A DNA stretch of 64,000 nucleotides from an uncultured Octadecabacter sp. (GCA_937891785.1 CALAGN010000040.1:62001-126000); one strand, 5' to 3'; numbered from the stretch's first letter, positions 50,588 to 60,296 are shown. Notes: generated by a model not told the origin, from the sequence alone. A program made the numbers and translations.

Positions 50588-51793
50588 ATGACTGATCCAA
50601 AAGACGCGTTTCGACGTAATCTTAATAACTTCGTTGAAAAACTGTCGCGTGATCACCAGATCAGTGGTGTTGCGCCAAAGGGGGACGCCATGAACCTTCA
50701 CAAGCCCGATATTGACCGCACGCCAAGCCGCGACGAGGCCGAGGATGCTTTGGCGCTTCTGCGCCGCTGGGCCGTTGTTGCCACGGCCGAGGAGGTGGCG
50801 ACGCTTGATCCACTGGTGTCACGCCTGATTCCGGGGTCGGAATTGCCAAATTATCCGGCACTGGCCCGCGCCTATCCCGAGGATTTTGCGGTCGACGAAG
50901 CTTACCGCGCAATGTTGCCCGATTTGCAAAACGGCCCTGCCAGTCTGATCCGTGGGGCACAGCAACAAATCCAGCATGTGGGTATTTCAAATTTCCGTCT
51001 ACCGATCCGGTTTCATACCCGCGATGGTGGTGACCTGACGCTTGAAACCAGCGTGACAGGCACTGTCAGCCTTGAGGCCGAGAAGAAGGGCATTAACATG
51101 TCCCGCATCATGCGTACGTTTTACAAGCATGCGGATGAGACCTTTAGCTTTGATGTAATCGAACGCGCATTGAAGGCTTACAAGACTGATTTGGATAGTT
51201 TCGACGCCCGTATCCAGATGCGGTTTTCCTTTCCGATGCAGGTGCAAAGTCTGCGGTCGGGCCTGCAAGGGTTCCAATACTACGACATCGCGCTTGAATT
51301 GATTGAACAGCGTGGCGTGGCCAAGAAAATCGTGCATATGGACTATGTTTATTCCAGCACCTGCCCGTGTTCGCTTGAACTTTCCGAACATGCGCGCCAG
51401 TTCCGCGGACAGCTTGCGACGCCGCATTCGCAACGATCAGTCGCGCGGATTTCGGTCGAATTAGAGCGCGATGCCCCCTGTCTGTGGTTTGAGGACCTGA
51501 TTGATATCTGCCGCCTGGCCGTGCCGACCGAAACCCAAGTCATGGTCAAGCGCGAGGATGAGCAAGCATTTGCAGAATTAAACGCGGCTAACCCGATTTT
51601 CGTCGAAGACGCGGCGCGGCTATTTTGCCAAAAATTGCAGCAAGATCAGCGCATTCACGATTTCCGCGTGGTGGCCAGCCATCAAGAAAGTCTGCATAGC
51701 CATGACGCCGTCTCGGTGTTGACCGAAGGTGATACATTCGCCGCTGACAGTCTTGATCCCAAGCTTTTCGCGACGCTTTTCCACGTGGGCTAA
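50588..51793 (+). CDS. folE2: GTP cyclohydrolase FolE2 (type IB) with N-terminal extension
   Basis: A 401-residue protein. From about residue 120 it follows FolE2: IQHVGISNFRLPIRF, EKKGINMSRIMRTFYKHADE, VYSSTCPCSLELSEHARQFR with the active-site cysteine, and TPHSQRSVARISVE. FolE2 converts GTP to dihydroneopterin triphosphate for folate or queuosine. The first ~115 residues (EAEDALALLRRWAVVATAEE, LVSRLIPGSELPNYPALARA) are not part of the usual ~300-residue enzyme and look helical. The 3' end overlaps the SGNH-like gene by four bases, tail to tail. Confidence 0.88.
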   Translation: MTDPKDAFRRNLNNFVEKLSRDHQISGVAPKGDAMNLHKPDIDRTPSRDEAEDALALLRRWAVVATAEEVATLDPLVSRLIPGSELPNYPALARAYPEDFAVDEAYRAMLPDLQNGPASLIRGAQQQIQHVGISNFRLPIRFHTRDGGDLTLETSVTGTVSLEAEKKGINMSRIMRTFYKHADETFSFDVIERALKAYKTDLDSFDARIQMRFSFPMQVQSLRSGLQGFQYYDIALELIEQRGVAKKIVHMDYVYSSTCPCSLELSEHARQFRGQLATPHSQRSVARISVELERDAPCLWFEDLIDICRLAVPTETQVMVKREDEQAFAELNAANPIFVEDAARLFCQKLQQDQRIHDFRVVASHQESLHSHDAVSVLTEGDTFAADSLDPKLFATLFHVG

Positions 51794-52596
51794 CGCACCA
51801 AGGCAGCCCCCAGTTGGGACAAAACAACCGCACCGTAGGCGGCATTTGCGTGCAAGACGTCGTCTTGCGGCTGCTTGAGATTGTCTTCTGACGAAAGCCG
51901 CATCGCATCGCGGGTAAAGCGGCTTGACGTGAATATATCATCGGTGCGGGTGTTTTCGGGCTGCGCCAGAAAGGTGATGCCCATGTCGGCCAAAAGCTGC
52001 GTCGCGATATCGTCGAAACGCGCGGACACCACGCTGGTATCCCCTTTGTCGACGATCCTTTGGTGCCCGACGGCCAGCGCATTGCCGCCATCAAGGGCCT
52101 TTTGACAGGCGCGCGGTTGACCAAGAACAAACACCGGCAGATCGGGCTGGGCGGCTTTGATCTTATGGGCAAACTGCACGCCAATGGATTTCGCCAGCGC
52201 GTCGCGCAGACATGTGTCAAACAGGCTGACCGACACCAGACGCTCGCGCATGGAGGGTAGATTTTGCATTTTCACGATCGACGGCAATTCAGGCCAGCGC
52301 GCGTTTTTATAAAGCACCGAGGCGTGATTGAACGTCACCTCGCACCCTGAAATCGCGACGGCGTCGAACTGGTTTAGATCGACCTGCTTGCAGCCATTCA
52401 AATTGTTGAAGTTACGCTTTGCGTCGTCTGAAACGGGGCGCAGAATGCCGTCGATGATCGCGACGCCGATCAAATGCTCGCGGTGTGCGCCGACCAACGT
52501 CAGCGCCATATCGGGCCATGCATCCGGCGTTCCACGCAGCGCATATTTAAGGGCTGCAATGTGCGAATTTCCAAATATAACAACGCGCTGGGTCAT
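51790..52596 (-). CDS. SGNH-hydrolase-like protein coupled to a GSCFA gene
   Basis: A 268-residue protein. VVIFGNSHIAALKYALRG is a GNSH-type block I (Ser as potential nucleophile), FDAVAISGCEVTFNH is in block III position, and DVLHANAAYGAVVLSQL near the C-terminus supplies the D..H block V. No signal peptide is present, so it is probably cytosolic. SGNH proteins often modify cell-surface polysaccharides by adding or removing acyl groups. The ATG overlaps the GSCFA gene stop (ATGA), indicating joint production. Confidence 0.7.
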   Translation of the reverse strand: MTQRVVIFGNSHIAALKYALRGTPDAWPDMALTLVGAHREHLIGVAIIDGILRPVSDDAKRNFNNLNGCKQVDLNQFDAVAISGCEVTFNHASVLYKNARWPELPSIVKMQNLPSMRERLVSVSLFDTCLRDALAKSIGVQFAHKIKAAQPDLPVFVLGQPRACQKALDGGNALAVGHQRIVDKGDTSVVSARFDDIATQLLADMGITFLAQPENTRTDDIFTSSRFTRDAMRLSSEDNLKQPQDDVLHANAAYGAVVLSQLGAALVR

Positions 52597-53651
52597 TTTG
52601 CAAACGCGTCCAACAGTAGCTCGTCGCAGATCAGGTCGGCGTCATCGTCGCTGATGTCGCCATCGGGCGGGCTTGTCGGTTGATCGGCGGGGGGCAGCGC
52701 GGACAATCCGTGCGCTGCAAGGAAATGTTGCATGACCCGTGCGACACCTTCGGGGCGCACCGTGCGTTGGCCGTCATCAAACCACGGGCCGCCCATGACG
52801 TGTGATGTAATGATTTCAAACGACGGAAAGTAATCCATATCGTTGAACTGTATCACGGCCTCGCCAGCGGCGGCACGCAGCACGGCCTTGGAATAGGCCG
52901 TGGCGGGGATCACATGATCACCTGATGCTGTGGCGGTGAGTGGAACAGGTGACACTGTCAAAAGCACCTGCATGTCGGGGTTAAAGCGTTGCAAAATAGC
53001 GCGTATTTCATGCAGATCGGCCAAGATTTCGGCATGTGTGAAATTGCGAAATGCGTGGCTTGCTGCGTCAAACGTGCCAGCGACCGTGCCCGGACACATC
53101 GCAAAGACGCGCCCGGTTTCCAGATCTTCCCAAGCCTCGGTCAGGCCGAGTGTGAAGATAAAAACATCTGCGACCCGCAACATCTGTGCTGTGCGTTCAA
53201 GATGATAGGCACGATGCAACAAGACCTCGTCGATACTAGCCAGCCCATCGGGTTCAACTGTCGGGCGGAGGGCATCGACAAATCCAGCGCCCTTGGGCCA
53301 CACAAACCGCGGATCGACAGTGCCCTGCGCGACATCCTGCAATAGCTGTGTCATCTGGCGGGCCGTGTAGATGTTGCCATAGCGCCCCGAAAACAGCCCA
53401 TAACCAAAGCGCCTGCAGATCGTTTCATCCATCGTCGTTGGCCGTGCTTCTGCGTCCAAGACAGCGATTCCCGCGCCGCGCAATGCCTGCCCGATGTGCT
53501 GGGCAAAGCAGCTTCCTGCAGTTGCGACCTTGGTGTCGGGCGTGATGGTGAATTTGGGCCGGTGAAGACCTGCAAAACCCGTCGCGTCACCATCCACCGC
53601 ACCCGTGCGCCAAAATGCCGTCGCGGGCAGGTCTTCGTAGGGATGTTTCAC
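52593..53651 (-). CDS. GSCFA-domain protein
   Basis: About 352 residues from a GTG at 53651 with a strong AAGGAG ribosome-binding site; the track's 54134 start runs antisense to trkH and is rejected. KVATAGSCFAQHIGQALRGA gives the family its name, and FGYGLFSGRYGNIYTARQMT, FIFTLGLTEAWEDLETGRVF and VLLTVSPVPLTATASGDHVI are GSCFA motifs related to SGNH hydrolases. The tail is acidic (PPDGDISDDDADLICDEL). Function is unknown; capsule or envelope glycan modification is plausible from the family and partner. It is the first gene of the two-gene operon. Confidence 0.85.
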   Translation of the reverse strand: MKHPYEDLPATAFWRTGAVDGDATGFAGLHRPKFTITPDTKVATAGSCFAQHIGQALRGAGIAVLDAEARPTTMDETICRRFGYGLFSGRYGNIYTARQMTQLLQDVAQGTVDPRFVWPKGAGFVDALRPTVEPDGLASIDEVLLHRAYHLERTAQMLRVADVFIFTLGLTEAWEDLETGRVFAMCPGTVAGTFDAASHAFRNFTHAEILADLHEIRAILQRFNPDMQVLLTVSPVPLTATASGDHVIPATAYSKAVLRAAAGEAVIQFNDMDYFPSFEIITSHVMGGPWFDDGQRTVRPEGVARVMQHFLAAHGLSALPPADQPTSPPDGDISDDDADLICDELLLDAFAK

Positions 53652-53796
53652 GGCTATCTCCTTGGACACGTAAGATGAACCAGCTTGGTTAACAAATCTA
53701 TCAACGATATCTTCTGGCGTCCATCCTTGGGCGCAACAGTGCGTGCAGATTGCACAGATGCTTGACAGTAATGCGCGCGCAGGCCAACCCTGCGCC

Positions 53797-55245
53797 ATGT
53801 TTGATCTACGCCCCGTGGGATATGTTATTGGCTTGCTGGTATCGGCCCTTGGGGTGACGATGCTTGCGCCGCTTATTGCTGATCTGGCGGCGGGAAACGG
53901 GCATTGGCATGTGTTTCTGGAAAGTGCTGTTATCACTGTGCTTTGCGGCGTCTTTATCGCGCTGTCTTGTGCCAACGGCGTGTCATCTGGGCTAAATATC
54001 CGCCAGACGTTTATGTTGACGACACTGGTGTGGTTTACCTTGCCGCTGTTCGGCTCGCTCCCGTTTATGATCGGCGCGACCGAAGCAAATTTCACCGATG
54101 CCTTTTTCGAGGCGATGTCGGGCCTGACGACCACTGGATCGACCGTGCTGGTGGGGCTTGATCAACTGCCTGACGGGCTCAAGCTGTGGCGCGGCATCCT
54201 GCAGTGGCTTGGCGGGATCGGTATCATTGTTGTGGCGATGGTATTTTTGCCCGAATTGCGAGTCGGTGGGATGCAGATTTTCAAGTCTGAAGCCTTTGAT
54301 ACAATGGGAAAAATCCTGCCCCGTGCGACCGAGATTTCCAGCCGCATCTCCGTGATCTATGTGGGCATTACGCTGTCATGTGCGCTGGCTTATGCCGCGA
54401 CGGGCATGAATGCCTTTGACGCGATGGTTCATGCGATGACCACAGTTTCCACAGGCGGCATGGCCAACTACGACAATTCGTTCGGGCATTTCGGCGCTGG
54501 CGCACATTATGTGGCTTCGGTTTTCATGGTGCTTTCGGCGTTGCCCTTCGTGCGCTACGTGCAACTGATTTCCGGCACGGCGCAGCCGCTGTTTCTTGAC
54601 AGCCAGATCAGAGCCTTTCTGATCACCGTATCCGTGATCGTCCTAATTATGAGCCTGTTTTTGTGGCGCACCTTTCACGGGTTCGAGGAAATCGCCTTTC
54701 GCGAGTCATTGTTCAACGTTACGTCGATCATTAGCGGCACGGGATATGCCAGCGCGGACTATATGCAATGGGGATCATTTGCCGTCGTGATGTTCTTTTT
54801 CATTGGGTTGATTGGTGGCTGCGCCGGATCAACCAGCTGTTCGATCAAGATATTCCGCTATCAACTGCTGTTTGCATCCATCAAGGCGCAGGTGCGCAAA
54901 ATCCACTCGCCTCATGGGATATTCACGCCGCGCTATGCCGGACGGCCCGTGAGCGAGGATGTGTTGAATTCGGTCATGGCGTTTTTTGTCGCATTTCTGG
55001 TGTCGATGGGCGTGGTTGCGGTGCTTTTGGGCCTGACGGGGCTTGATTTCATCACCTCCGTTTCGGGCGCGGCCACGGCCCTTGCCAATGTCGGCCCCGG
55101 ATTGGGCAATGAAATCGGGCCGGCAGGTAATTTTGCGGGGCTGAACGACGCGGCAAAGTGGATATTGTCCATTGCGATGCTGGTCGGGCGGCTTGAAATT
55201 ATGGTTGTATTTACAATGCTTACTTGGCAATTCTGGAGAGTTTGA
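53797..55245 (+). CDS. trkH: TrkH-family potassium uptake membrane protein
   Basis: A 482-residue protein from ATG 53797; the track start at 53743 adds 18 residues. Four selectivity-filter-type repeats are visible: MSGLTTTGSTVLVG, TTVSTGGMANYD, ISGTGYAS and LANVGPGLG. Between them are paired membrane helices as in TrkH/KtrB. It imports K+ with TrkA, which is not in this window. The stop overlaps the start of the ThDP enzyme by one base (TGATG). Confidence 0.92.
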   Translation: MFDLRPVGYVIGLLVSALGVTMLAPLIADLAAGNGHWHVFLESAVITVLCGVFIALSCANGVSSGLNIRQTFMLTTLVWFTLPLFGSLPFMIGATEANFTDAFFEAMSGLTTTGSTVLVGLDQLPDGLKLWRGILQWLGGIGIIVVAMVFLPELRVGGMQIFKSEAFDTMGKILPRATEISSRISVIYVGITLSCALAYAATGMNAFDAMVHAMTTVSTGGMANYDNSFGHFGAGAHYVASVFMVLSALPFVRYVQLISGTAQPLFLDSQIRAFLITVSVIVLIMSLFLWRTFHGFEEIAFRESLFNVTSIISGTGYASADYMQWGSFAVVMFFFIGLIGGCAGSTSCSIKIFRYQLLFASIKAQVRKIHSPHGIFTPRYAGRPVSEDVLNSVMAFFVAFLVSMGVVAVLLGLTGLDFITSVSGAATALANVGPGLGNEIGPAGNFAGLNDAAKWILSIAMLVGRLEIMVVFTMLTWQFWRV

Positions 55246-56840
55246 TGCCTGAACGTCCCCCCACACGTCCTTTGGGTGCGCAAATCTCGCATATGCTGAA
55301 ATCTCGCGGTGTGGACGTCATTTTTGGTATTCCGGGTGTGCATAATCAGGAAATGTATCGTGGCATCCAAGAGGCTGGCATCACCCACGTTCTTGCGCGC
55401 CACGAACAAGGCGCGGGGTTCATGGCCGATGGCTATTCCCGCGCAACGGGGCGGCCCGGTGTAGCCTATGTGATCACGGGGCCGGGGTTGTGCAATACGA
55501 TGACGCCGCTGGGGCAGGCCTATTCCGATAGTGTGCCGGTTTTGGTGTTGTCGTCATGTCTGGGCGAAACGGCGGCCACACGCGGCCAGTTGCACCAGAT
55601 GAAAGACCAGGAAGGGGCCGCGCGCACCGTGTGTGACTGGTCTGAAACGGCGCGCACGGCAGATGCGGCCTATGCGTTGATTGATCGGGCCCTGTTGGAA
55701 TTCCAAAGCAAACGACCACGTCCGAAACATATCAGCGTGCCGATCCCGCTGCTTGAGGCGCGCGCGCAGGGCCATAATCCGGCACCATTACGAGATGCGC
55801 CCCTGCCATGCCCGTCGGCCCAGCAGGTTGATGCATTGGCCACGCAGGTGCGCTCGGCCAAACGTCCGCTGTTCATCTTTGGTGGTGGCGCGCGGGCGAT
55901 TGATTTCGCCGCGCCACTGCTGTCGCGCTGGCAGGCGGCAAGCATGACGACCTATGCTGGGCGCGGAATTGTGCCAGCGGATGCGCCGTTGCATTTCGGG
56001 GCTTGTCTTGCGCGTGGATCAAGTGCGGATGTCATCGCGCAGGCCGATCTGGTGATCGCCTTGGGCACCGAGCTGTCAGAGGTGGACCTGTGGCGCGACA
56101 AACTGGGCCATACCGGCACGTTGGTGCGCGTGGATATCGACGCCGAAGTTCTGGGTGACCGTCACCGGCCTGATGTGGCGATCTTTGGCGATTGCGCCGC
56201 ACTTTTGGCCGATCTGGGTGTGGCTGTGCCCGATGCGCTGGCAACTGATTGGGATGCCGGTGCAGTCGCGACACAATGCAAAAACTGGCGGGCTGAAATC
56301 ATGGTCGAACGCCCCGGCATTTTGCCCGTGGCCGATGCCCTGCGCGCCGCACTTCCAGACGATACGATGATCTATTCCGATATGACGCAGTTCGCCTACG
56401 CCGCCAAGGAAGTCTGGCCGATGAAGCGCGCAGGCCATTGGCACCACCCGTTCGGGTTTGGTACGCTGGGCTATGCGCTGCCTGCCGCGATTGGCGGGGC
56501 AGTGGCGCGCAAAGGGCTGCCCACTGTGGCGATTGCAGGGGACTACGGGTTCCAATTCACGGTGCAGGAACTGGGCGTGGCGGTGGAACTGGGCCTGCCC
56601 TTGCCGGTGATCGTCTGGGACAACGGCAAGCTGGGCGAGATCGAGGCCAGCATGGTTGGCGCACAGATCGCACCGAATGCAGTGATCCAGCGCAACCCGG
56701 ACTTCATTATGCTGGCCAAGGCTTATGGCGCTTATACAGCCGCGCCAAAATCACTGACCGACATGCAAGCGGCCGTGAAAAAAGCGCTGGCCGCGGATGG
56801 GCCAACGCTTATCCATGTCACTTCGGATATTGCCGGGTAG
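55245..56840 (+). CDS. Thiamine-diphosphate-dependent enzyme, AruI-like (acetolactate synthase fold)
   Basis: A 531-residue protein. VDVIFGIPGVHNQEMYRGIQ and VLARHEQGAGFMADGYSRAT are the N-terminal Pyr domain, with the catalytic Glu in RHEQGAGF. The C-terminal PP domain has TVAIAGDYGFQFTVQELGVA and WDNGKLGEIEAS. The N-terminus resembles AruI (5-guanidino-2-oxopentanoate decarboxylase of the arginine transaminase pathway) more than IlvB. The substrate is not proven. It begins at the trkH stop codon with GGAGAG upstream. Confidence 0.8.
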   Translation: MPERPPTRPLGAQISHMLKSRGVDVIFGIPGVHNQEMYRGIQEAGITHVLARHEQGAGFMADGYSRATGRPGVAYVITGPGLCNTMTPLGQAYSDSVPVLVLSSCLGETAATRGQLHQMKDQEGAARTVCDWSETARTADAAYALIDRALLEFQSKRPRPKHISVPIPLLEARAQGHNPAPLRDAPLPCPSAQQVDALATQVRSAKRPLFIFGGGARAIDFAAPLLSRWQAASMTTYAGRGIVPADAPLHFGACLARGSSADVIAQADLVIALGTELSEVDLWRDKLGHTGTLVRVDIDAEVLGDRHRPDVAIFGDCAALLADLGVAVPDALATDWDAGAVATQCKNWRAEIMVERPGILPVADALRAALPDDTMIYSDMTQFAYAAKEVWPMKRAGHWHHPFGFGTLGYALPAAIGGAVARKGLPTVAIAGDYGFQFTVQELGVAVELGLPLPVIVWDNGKLGEIEASMVGAQIAPNAVIQRNPDFIMLAKAYGAYTAAPKSLTDMQAAVKKALAADGPTLIHVTSDIAG

Positions 56841-56861
56841 GGCGAGTAAAACCCACCTTAC

Positions 56862-58658
56862 CTAGTCGTCCCAGCAGCTTACCAGCACAGTCACGTCAGC
56901 GGCCATCAGGGTGATGATCTCGGGCGTCATATCGGCCACGCTATCCGTGGTTTGCACACTGATCTGCGCGCTTTGCAGCGAGGCAACGATCTGGTCCGCA
57001 TCCACGGAAAAGCTGACCTCGGGGGGAAGCACCTGTCCGTTGACCGAGGTCTTTGGCAATAGCATCCCCAAGACTGCGCCGCCGTTATCAAACACTGGCC
57101 CACCCGCGTCGCCGGGTTGGGTATAGATCGCAAGGCGCTTCACGTATTCTTCGCCGTTCAAACCGCGAATATCGGCCAGTGTGCCGAAGGTCAGGGACGG
57201 CGCTGGCAAGACACCCTCGTAGGGAAAGCCCGCAACGGCCACGTCAGATGTCAGACGTGGGACGCCAGATTGAAGTGCAGCAACCTGCGCGGGCGCAAGG
57301 GCCGTATCTGGCCGCAAGACTGCGATGCCAAGTGCATCATCGCGGTGGACGACTGTCGCCGCGTGTTCGGCGTTGATGGTGATCGACGCACATTCATCAA
57401 CGGCTTCGATGGTGGTCAACACATCACCGCGCGCGTCGATGAAAAAGCCAGACCGCGCAAGGCGTGGCTTGCGAATTTGTAGTCCCGCGATCATGTCAAT
57501 CGCCTGATCTTCACCCGGCACTGAAATCGCAGGATCTAGAACACCCTCGACCGCGTTAAAGCTGGCTTTCATTTCGGTTAGAATGCGGGAGCGGCGTTCT
57601 TCGTCGCCCGCAGGCCAGATCAGCGAAAAGCCTTTAATCTGCCCATCTTGCAACTGTGCAAAGGTGTATGACGCAATATCATCGTCTGTGCCGTTTATTT
57701 CGAACGAACGGTCGCTGCGGCTGCGGTCGCCTTCCTTCGGGATAATCGCAAGGGTTTGCAAGATTTCATAAAGGCCAAACAGACGCGTTTGATCGCCTTC
57801 TTGGGAAATCAGCAAGACCTGTGCGTCAACGTCACCACTGGCATCAAATCGCGCAAAGGGTGGTTCGTATTCGCTAAACGAGACGACACCCGTGGGGATA
57901 ATAAGTTCGATCCCGCTGGCATCATCACGCACCAGTTGCAGGCCCATACCATCCAGCACGGCATTATAAGCACCCAGCAGTTCGCTCCGCTGCATCGTGG
58001 TCAACACGCCAGTTGCCTCGTGGTCATTGCTCTCTTGCCATGCAGACATGGCCGCGCGAGTGCCACCACCATACGATCCGTCAATGGCTGCGGCGTAGAA
58101 TCCAGCCCATTGCATGGCCACCTGCAACAGCTTCTTTTCGTCCCCATCAAGCGCGGCTTCGCTCGCGCGGGCCTCGCGCACTGTCTCGTCAGGGACGGGA
58201 ATAGGATCGGGCACGATCACAGGGTCGCTTGCGGCAACGACTTCTGGTGTGGGTTCGGCTATTTCTTGCCCTTGGGTGACTGTTTCAGTGTCGCCTGCGT
58301 TATCATTCGCAATCGGCTGCGCAGTTGTTGCTGCGCCCACGCCGATTGGCCAGAATTGCTGCTGGAACCGCCCGGCATCAGCGATAAAGCTGTCACTCGG
58401 AATTGTGCCGGCACTGCGAAGGTCGCGCAGCACTATTTCACCATCCTCGGGGGTGTATGGGCCAAGCGCGATGCCATACCAGCCCGAGCCAAGATAATAG
58501 CCATTCACGTTATCGACTGCGCCTGCATAGGCGCGCACTCGTTCTTGGGCGCCACTCAGTGTCGGCAAAGCCTCGATCTGCACCCAAACGATGTCTTGCG
58601 CATAAGCGCTACTTGAAATGAATGTCGTGAATAGCAGTGCTGAAAGTGCCGTTCTCAT
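56862..58658 (-). CDS. Secreted peptidoglycan-binding, trypsin-fold protein with degenerate catalytic residues
   Basis: A 598-residue protein. A signal peptide (ALLFTTFISSSAYA) and an N-terminal SPOR-like part (VWVQIEALPTLSGAQERVRA) are followed at about residues 175-235 by a PG_binding_1 unit (LLQVAMQWAGFYAAAIDGSY, RAAMSAWQES). From about residue 400 there is a trypsin-like fold. The usual VLTxxHV position reads VLTTIEAVDEC, and the serine site is QPGDAGGPVFDN where GNSGGPV is expected, so both the catalytic His and Ser appear lost. DDALGIAVL keeps the Asp region. A peptidoglycan-associated pseudoprotease is the inference. Confidence 0.8.
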   Translation of the reverse strand: MRTALSALLFTTFISSSAYAQDIVWVQIEALPTLSGAQERVRAYAGAVDNVNGYYLGSGWYGIALGPYTPEDGEIVLRDLRSAGTIPSDSFIADAGRFQQQFWPIGVGAATTAQPIANDNAGDTETVTQGQEIAEPTPEVVAASDPVIVPDPIPVPDETVREARASEAALDGDEKKLLQVAMQWAGFYAAAIDGSYGGGTRAAMSAWQESNDHEATGVLTTMQRSELLGAYNAVLDGMGLQLVRDDASGIELIIPTGVVSFSEYEPPFARFDASGDVDAQVLLISQEGDQTRLFGLYEILQTLAIIPKEGDRSRSDRSFEINGTDDDIASYTFAQLQDGQIKGFSLIWPAGDEERRSRILTEMKASFNAVEGVLDPAISVPGEDQAIDMIAGLQIRKPRLARSGFFIDARGDVLTTIEAVDECASITINAEHAATVVHRDDALGIAVLRPDTALAPAQVAALQSGVPRLTSDVAVAGFPYEGVLPAPSLTFGTLADIRGLNGEEYVKRLAIYTQPGDAGGPVFDNGGAVLGMLLPKTSVNGQVLPPEVSFSVDADQIVASLQSAQISVQTTDSVADMTPEIITLMAADVTVLVSCWDD

Positions 58659-58845
58659 ATCAGTCCCAATACCATTGATAAATTACCCTGTGCTGAATTG
58701 CGAAGACACTAGCAGACCACGGGGCATGTGCATCAAGAATCTTAACGCTTTTGGTCGGGAAAGCGTGTCAGCTTGTGATCGCTGTCTGATTGACCCGCGC
58801 GGCCAGCGCGCCTATTGAACGCCCAAAGCGAACACGAGGGCGGAT

Positions 58846-59766
58846 ATGGTCGATAAACCACGCAGTTTCCAAGAGATCATTTTACGGCTGCAAACCTATT
58901 GGGCTGCCAAGGGCTGCGCGATCCTGCAACCCTATGACATGGAAGTAGGGGCAGGGACGTTTCACCCGGCCACAACTCTGCGGTCCTTGGGCTCCAAGCC
59001 CTGGGCCGCCGCCTATGTGCAGCCCTCGCGCCGCCCTACCGACGGGCGTTACGGTGAAAACCCGAACCGCTTGCAGCACTACTATCAGTTTCAAGTGTTG
59101 ATTAAACCCAGCCCGCCGGATTTGCAGGACCTGTATCTTGGGTCTTTGCAGGCAATCGGGATCGACGCCTTGATCCATGATATCCGGTTTGTCGAAGACG
59201 ACTGGGAAAGCCCGACGCTTGGCGCATCAGGGCTTGGCTGGGAAGTCTGGTGCGACGGCATGGAGGTCAGCCAGTTCACATATTTCCAACAGGTCTGCGG
59301 GCACGATTGCCATCCGGTATCGGGCGAGCTGACCTATGGTCTGGAACGCTTGGCGATGTATGTGTTGGGCGTGGATCACGTGATGGATATGCCATTCAAT
59401 GATCCCGACGCGCCGATTGCCTTGAAATACGGCGATGTCTTTTTGCAAACCGAACAGGAGTACGCGCGCTGGAATTTCGATGTGGCCGATACCGACACGC
59501 TATTGCGCCACTTTGAAGATGCCGAGGCCGAGTGTCAGCGCATCATCGACACACCCGCCCAAGATCCCAAGACCGGCATGCGGATCATCATGGCGCATCC
59601 CGCCTATGACCAATGCATCAAGGCATCACATTTGTTTAACCTTCTGGACGCACGCGGCGTGATCTCGGTGACAGAACGCCAAGCCTATATCGGGCGGGTG
59701 CGCACGCTCGCCAAGCTTTGCGCTGATGCATTCGTTCAAACCCAAGCAGGCGGAGCAGCAGCATGA
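58846..59766 (+). CDS. glyQ: Glycyl-tRNA synthetase alpha subunit
   Basis: A 306-residue protein. [40 protein letters not shown] and [20 protein letters not shown] are the invariant GlyQ N-terminus, and [20 protein letters not shown] follows. It forms the alpha2beta2 glycyl-tRNA synthetase with GlyS. The ATG is preceded by GAGGGCGG. A DUF6446 gene overlaps its stop. About 190 bases upstream hold no other gene, and I see no glycine riboswitch there. Confidence 0.96.
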   Translation: MVDKPRSFQEIILRLQTYWAAKGCAILQPYDMEVGAGTFHPATTLRSLGSKPWAAAYVQPSRRPTDGRYGENPNRLQHYYQFQVLIKPSPPDLQDLYLGSLQAIGIDALIHDIRFVEDDWESPTLGASGLGWEVWCDGMEVSQFTYFQQVCGHDCHPVSGELTYGLERLAMYVLGVDHVMDMPFNDPDAPIALKYGDVFLQTEQEYARWNFDVADTDTLLRHFEDAEAECQRIIDTPAQDPKTGMRIIMAHPAYDQCIKASHLFNLLDARGVISVTERQAYIGRVRTLAKLCADAFVQTQAGGAAA

Positions 59767-60296
59767 CCCAAGTCCGTATCGCAATTGTAGGAATTCTCAT
59801 GTCTGCTTTGATCGCTGGCGTCGCCCTCTATTACCTTCAGATCTATGCTTACTATGACGAAGTCACAGCCGAGCAAGTTGGAGAAGTGCAGCTTACGTCG
59901 GTAGTATCCGGCGAATCCGAACCAATACTGTTCGAAAACTTCAAAGCGATTGATAGTGATAGCAGCCCAATCCGGTTTCGCGCTTGCTTTGACACGCCGC
60001 TTTCGCAGGCCATGCTGAGCGAAACCTACACGGTGCTGAGCGAAGCCGAACCGCTGGTCGCACCGGCATGGTTTGATTGCTTTGACGCCCGCGAAATCGG
60101 TGAAGCACTGGAAGATGGTGATGCGATTGCCTTTATGGGCGTCGAAAACATCACCTACGGCATCGACCGGATCGTCGCGATCATGTCTGACGGCCGTGGC
60201 TTTTCGTGGCACCAGATTAACGCATGTGGCGAAACGGTTTTTGACGGTAATCCCGCGCCTGAATCCTGTCCACCTGCACCGGAAAGGGTCCAATAA
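59763..60296 (+). CDS. DUF6446-type membrane-anchored protein between glyQ and glyS
   Basis: A 177-residue protein with one N-terminal membrane span ([20 protein letters not shown]) and a periplasmic domain with several cysteines ([40 protein letters not shown]). It corresponds to what I recall of the Rhodobacteraceae DUF6446 family, encoded inside the glyQS operon. Its ATG overlaps the glyQ stop and its stop overlaps the glyS ATG. No function is known, and a structural role in the synthetase seems unlikely because it is membrane-anchored. Confidence 0.85.
   Translation: MTQVRIAIVGILMSALIAGVALYYLQIYAYYDEVTAEQVGEVQLTSVVSGESEPILFENFKAIDSDSSPIRFRACFDTPLSQAMLSETYTVLSEAEPLVAPAWFDCFDAREIGEALEDGDAIAFMGVENITYGIDRIVAIMSDGRGFSWHQINACGETVFDGNPAPESCPPAPERVQ

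Noticed and set aside
53652-54134. N-terminal extension of the GSCFA ORF
   Set aside because: Antisense to trkH; the GTG at 53651 has AAGGAG at the right distance and starts just before the conserved domain.
57756-58616. 286-residue plus-strand ORF
   Set aside because: Antisense to the trypsin-fold protein gene; composition shows no real protein features.
58659-58845. Possible glycine riboswitch or T-box in front of glyQ
   Set aside because: No conserved aptamer core or T-box sequence is visible, and T-box control of glyQ is not typical of alphaproteobacteria.
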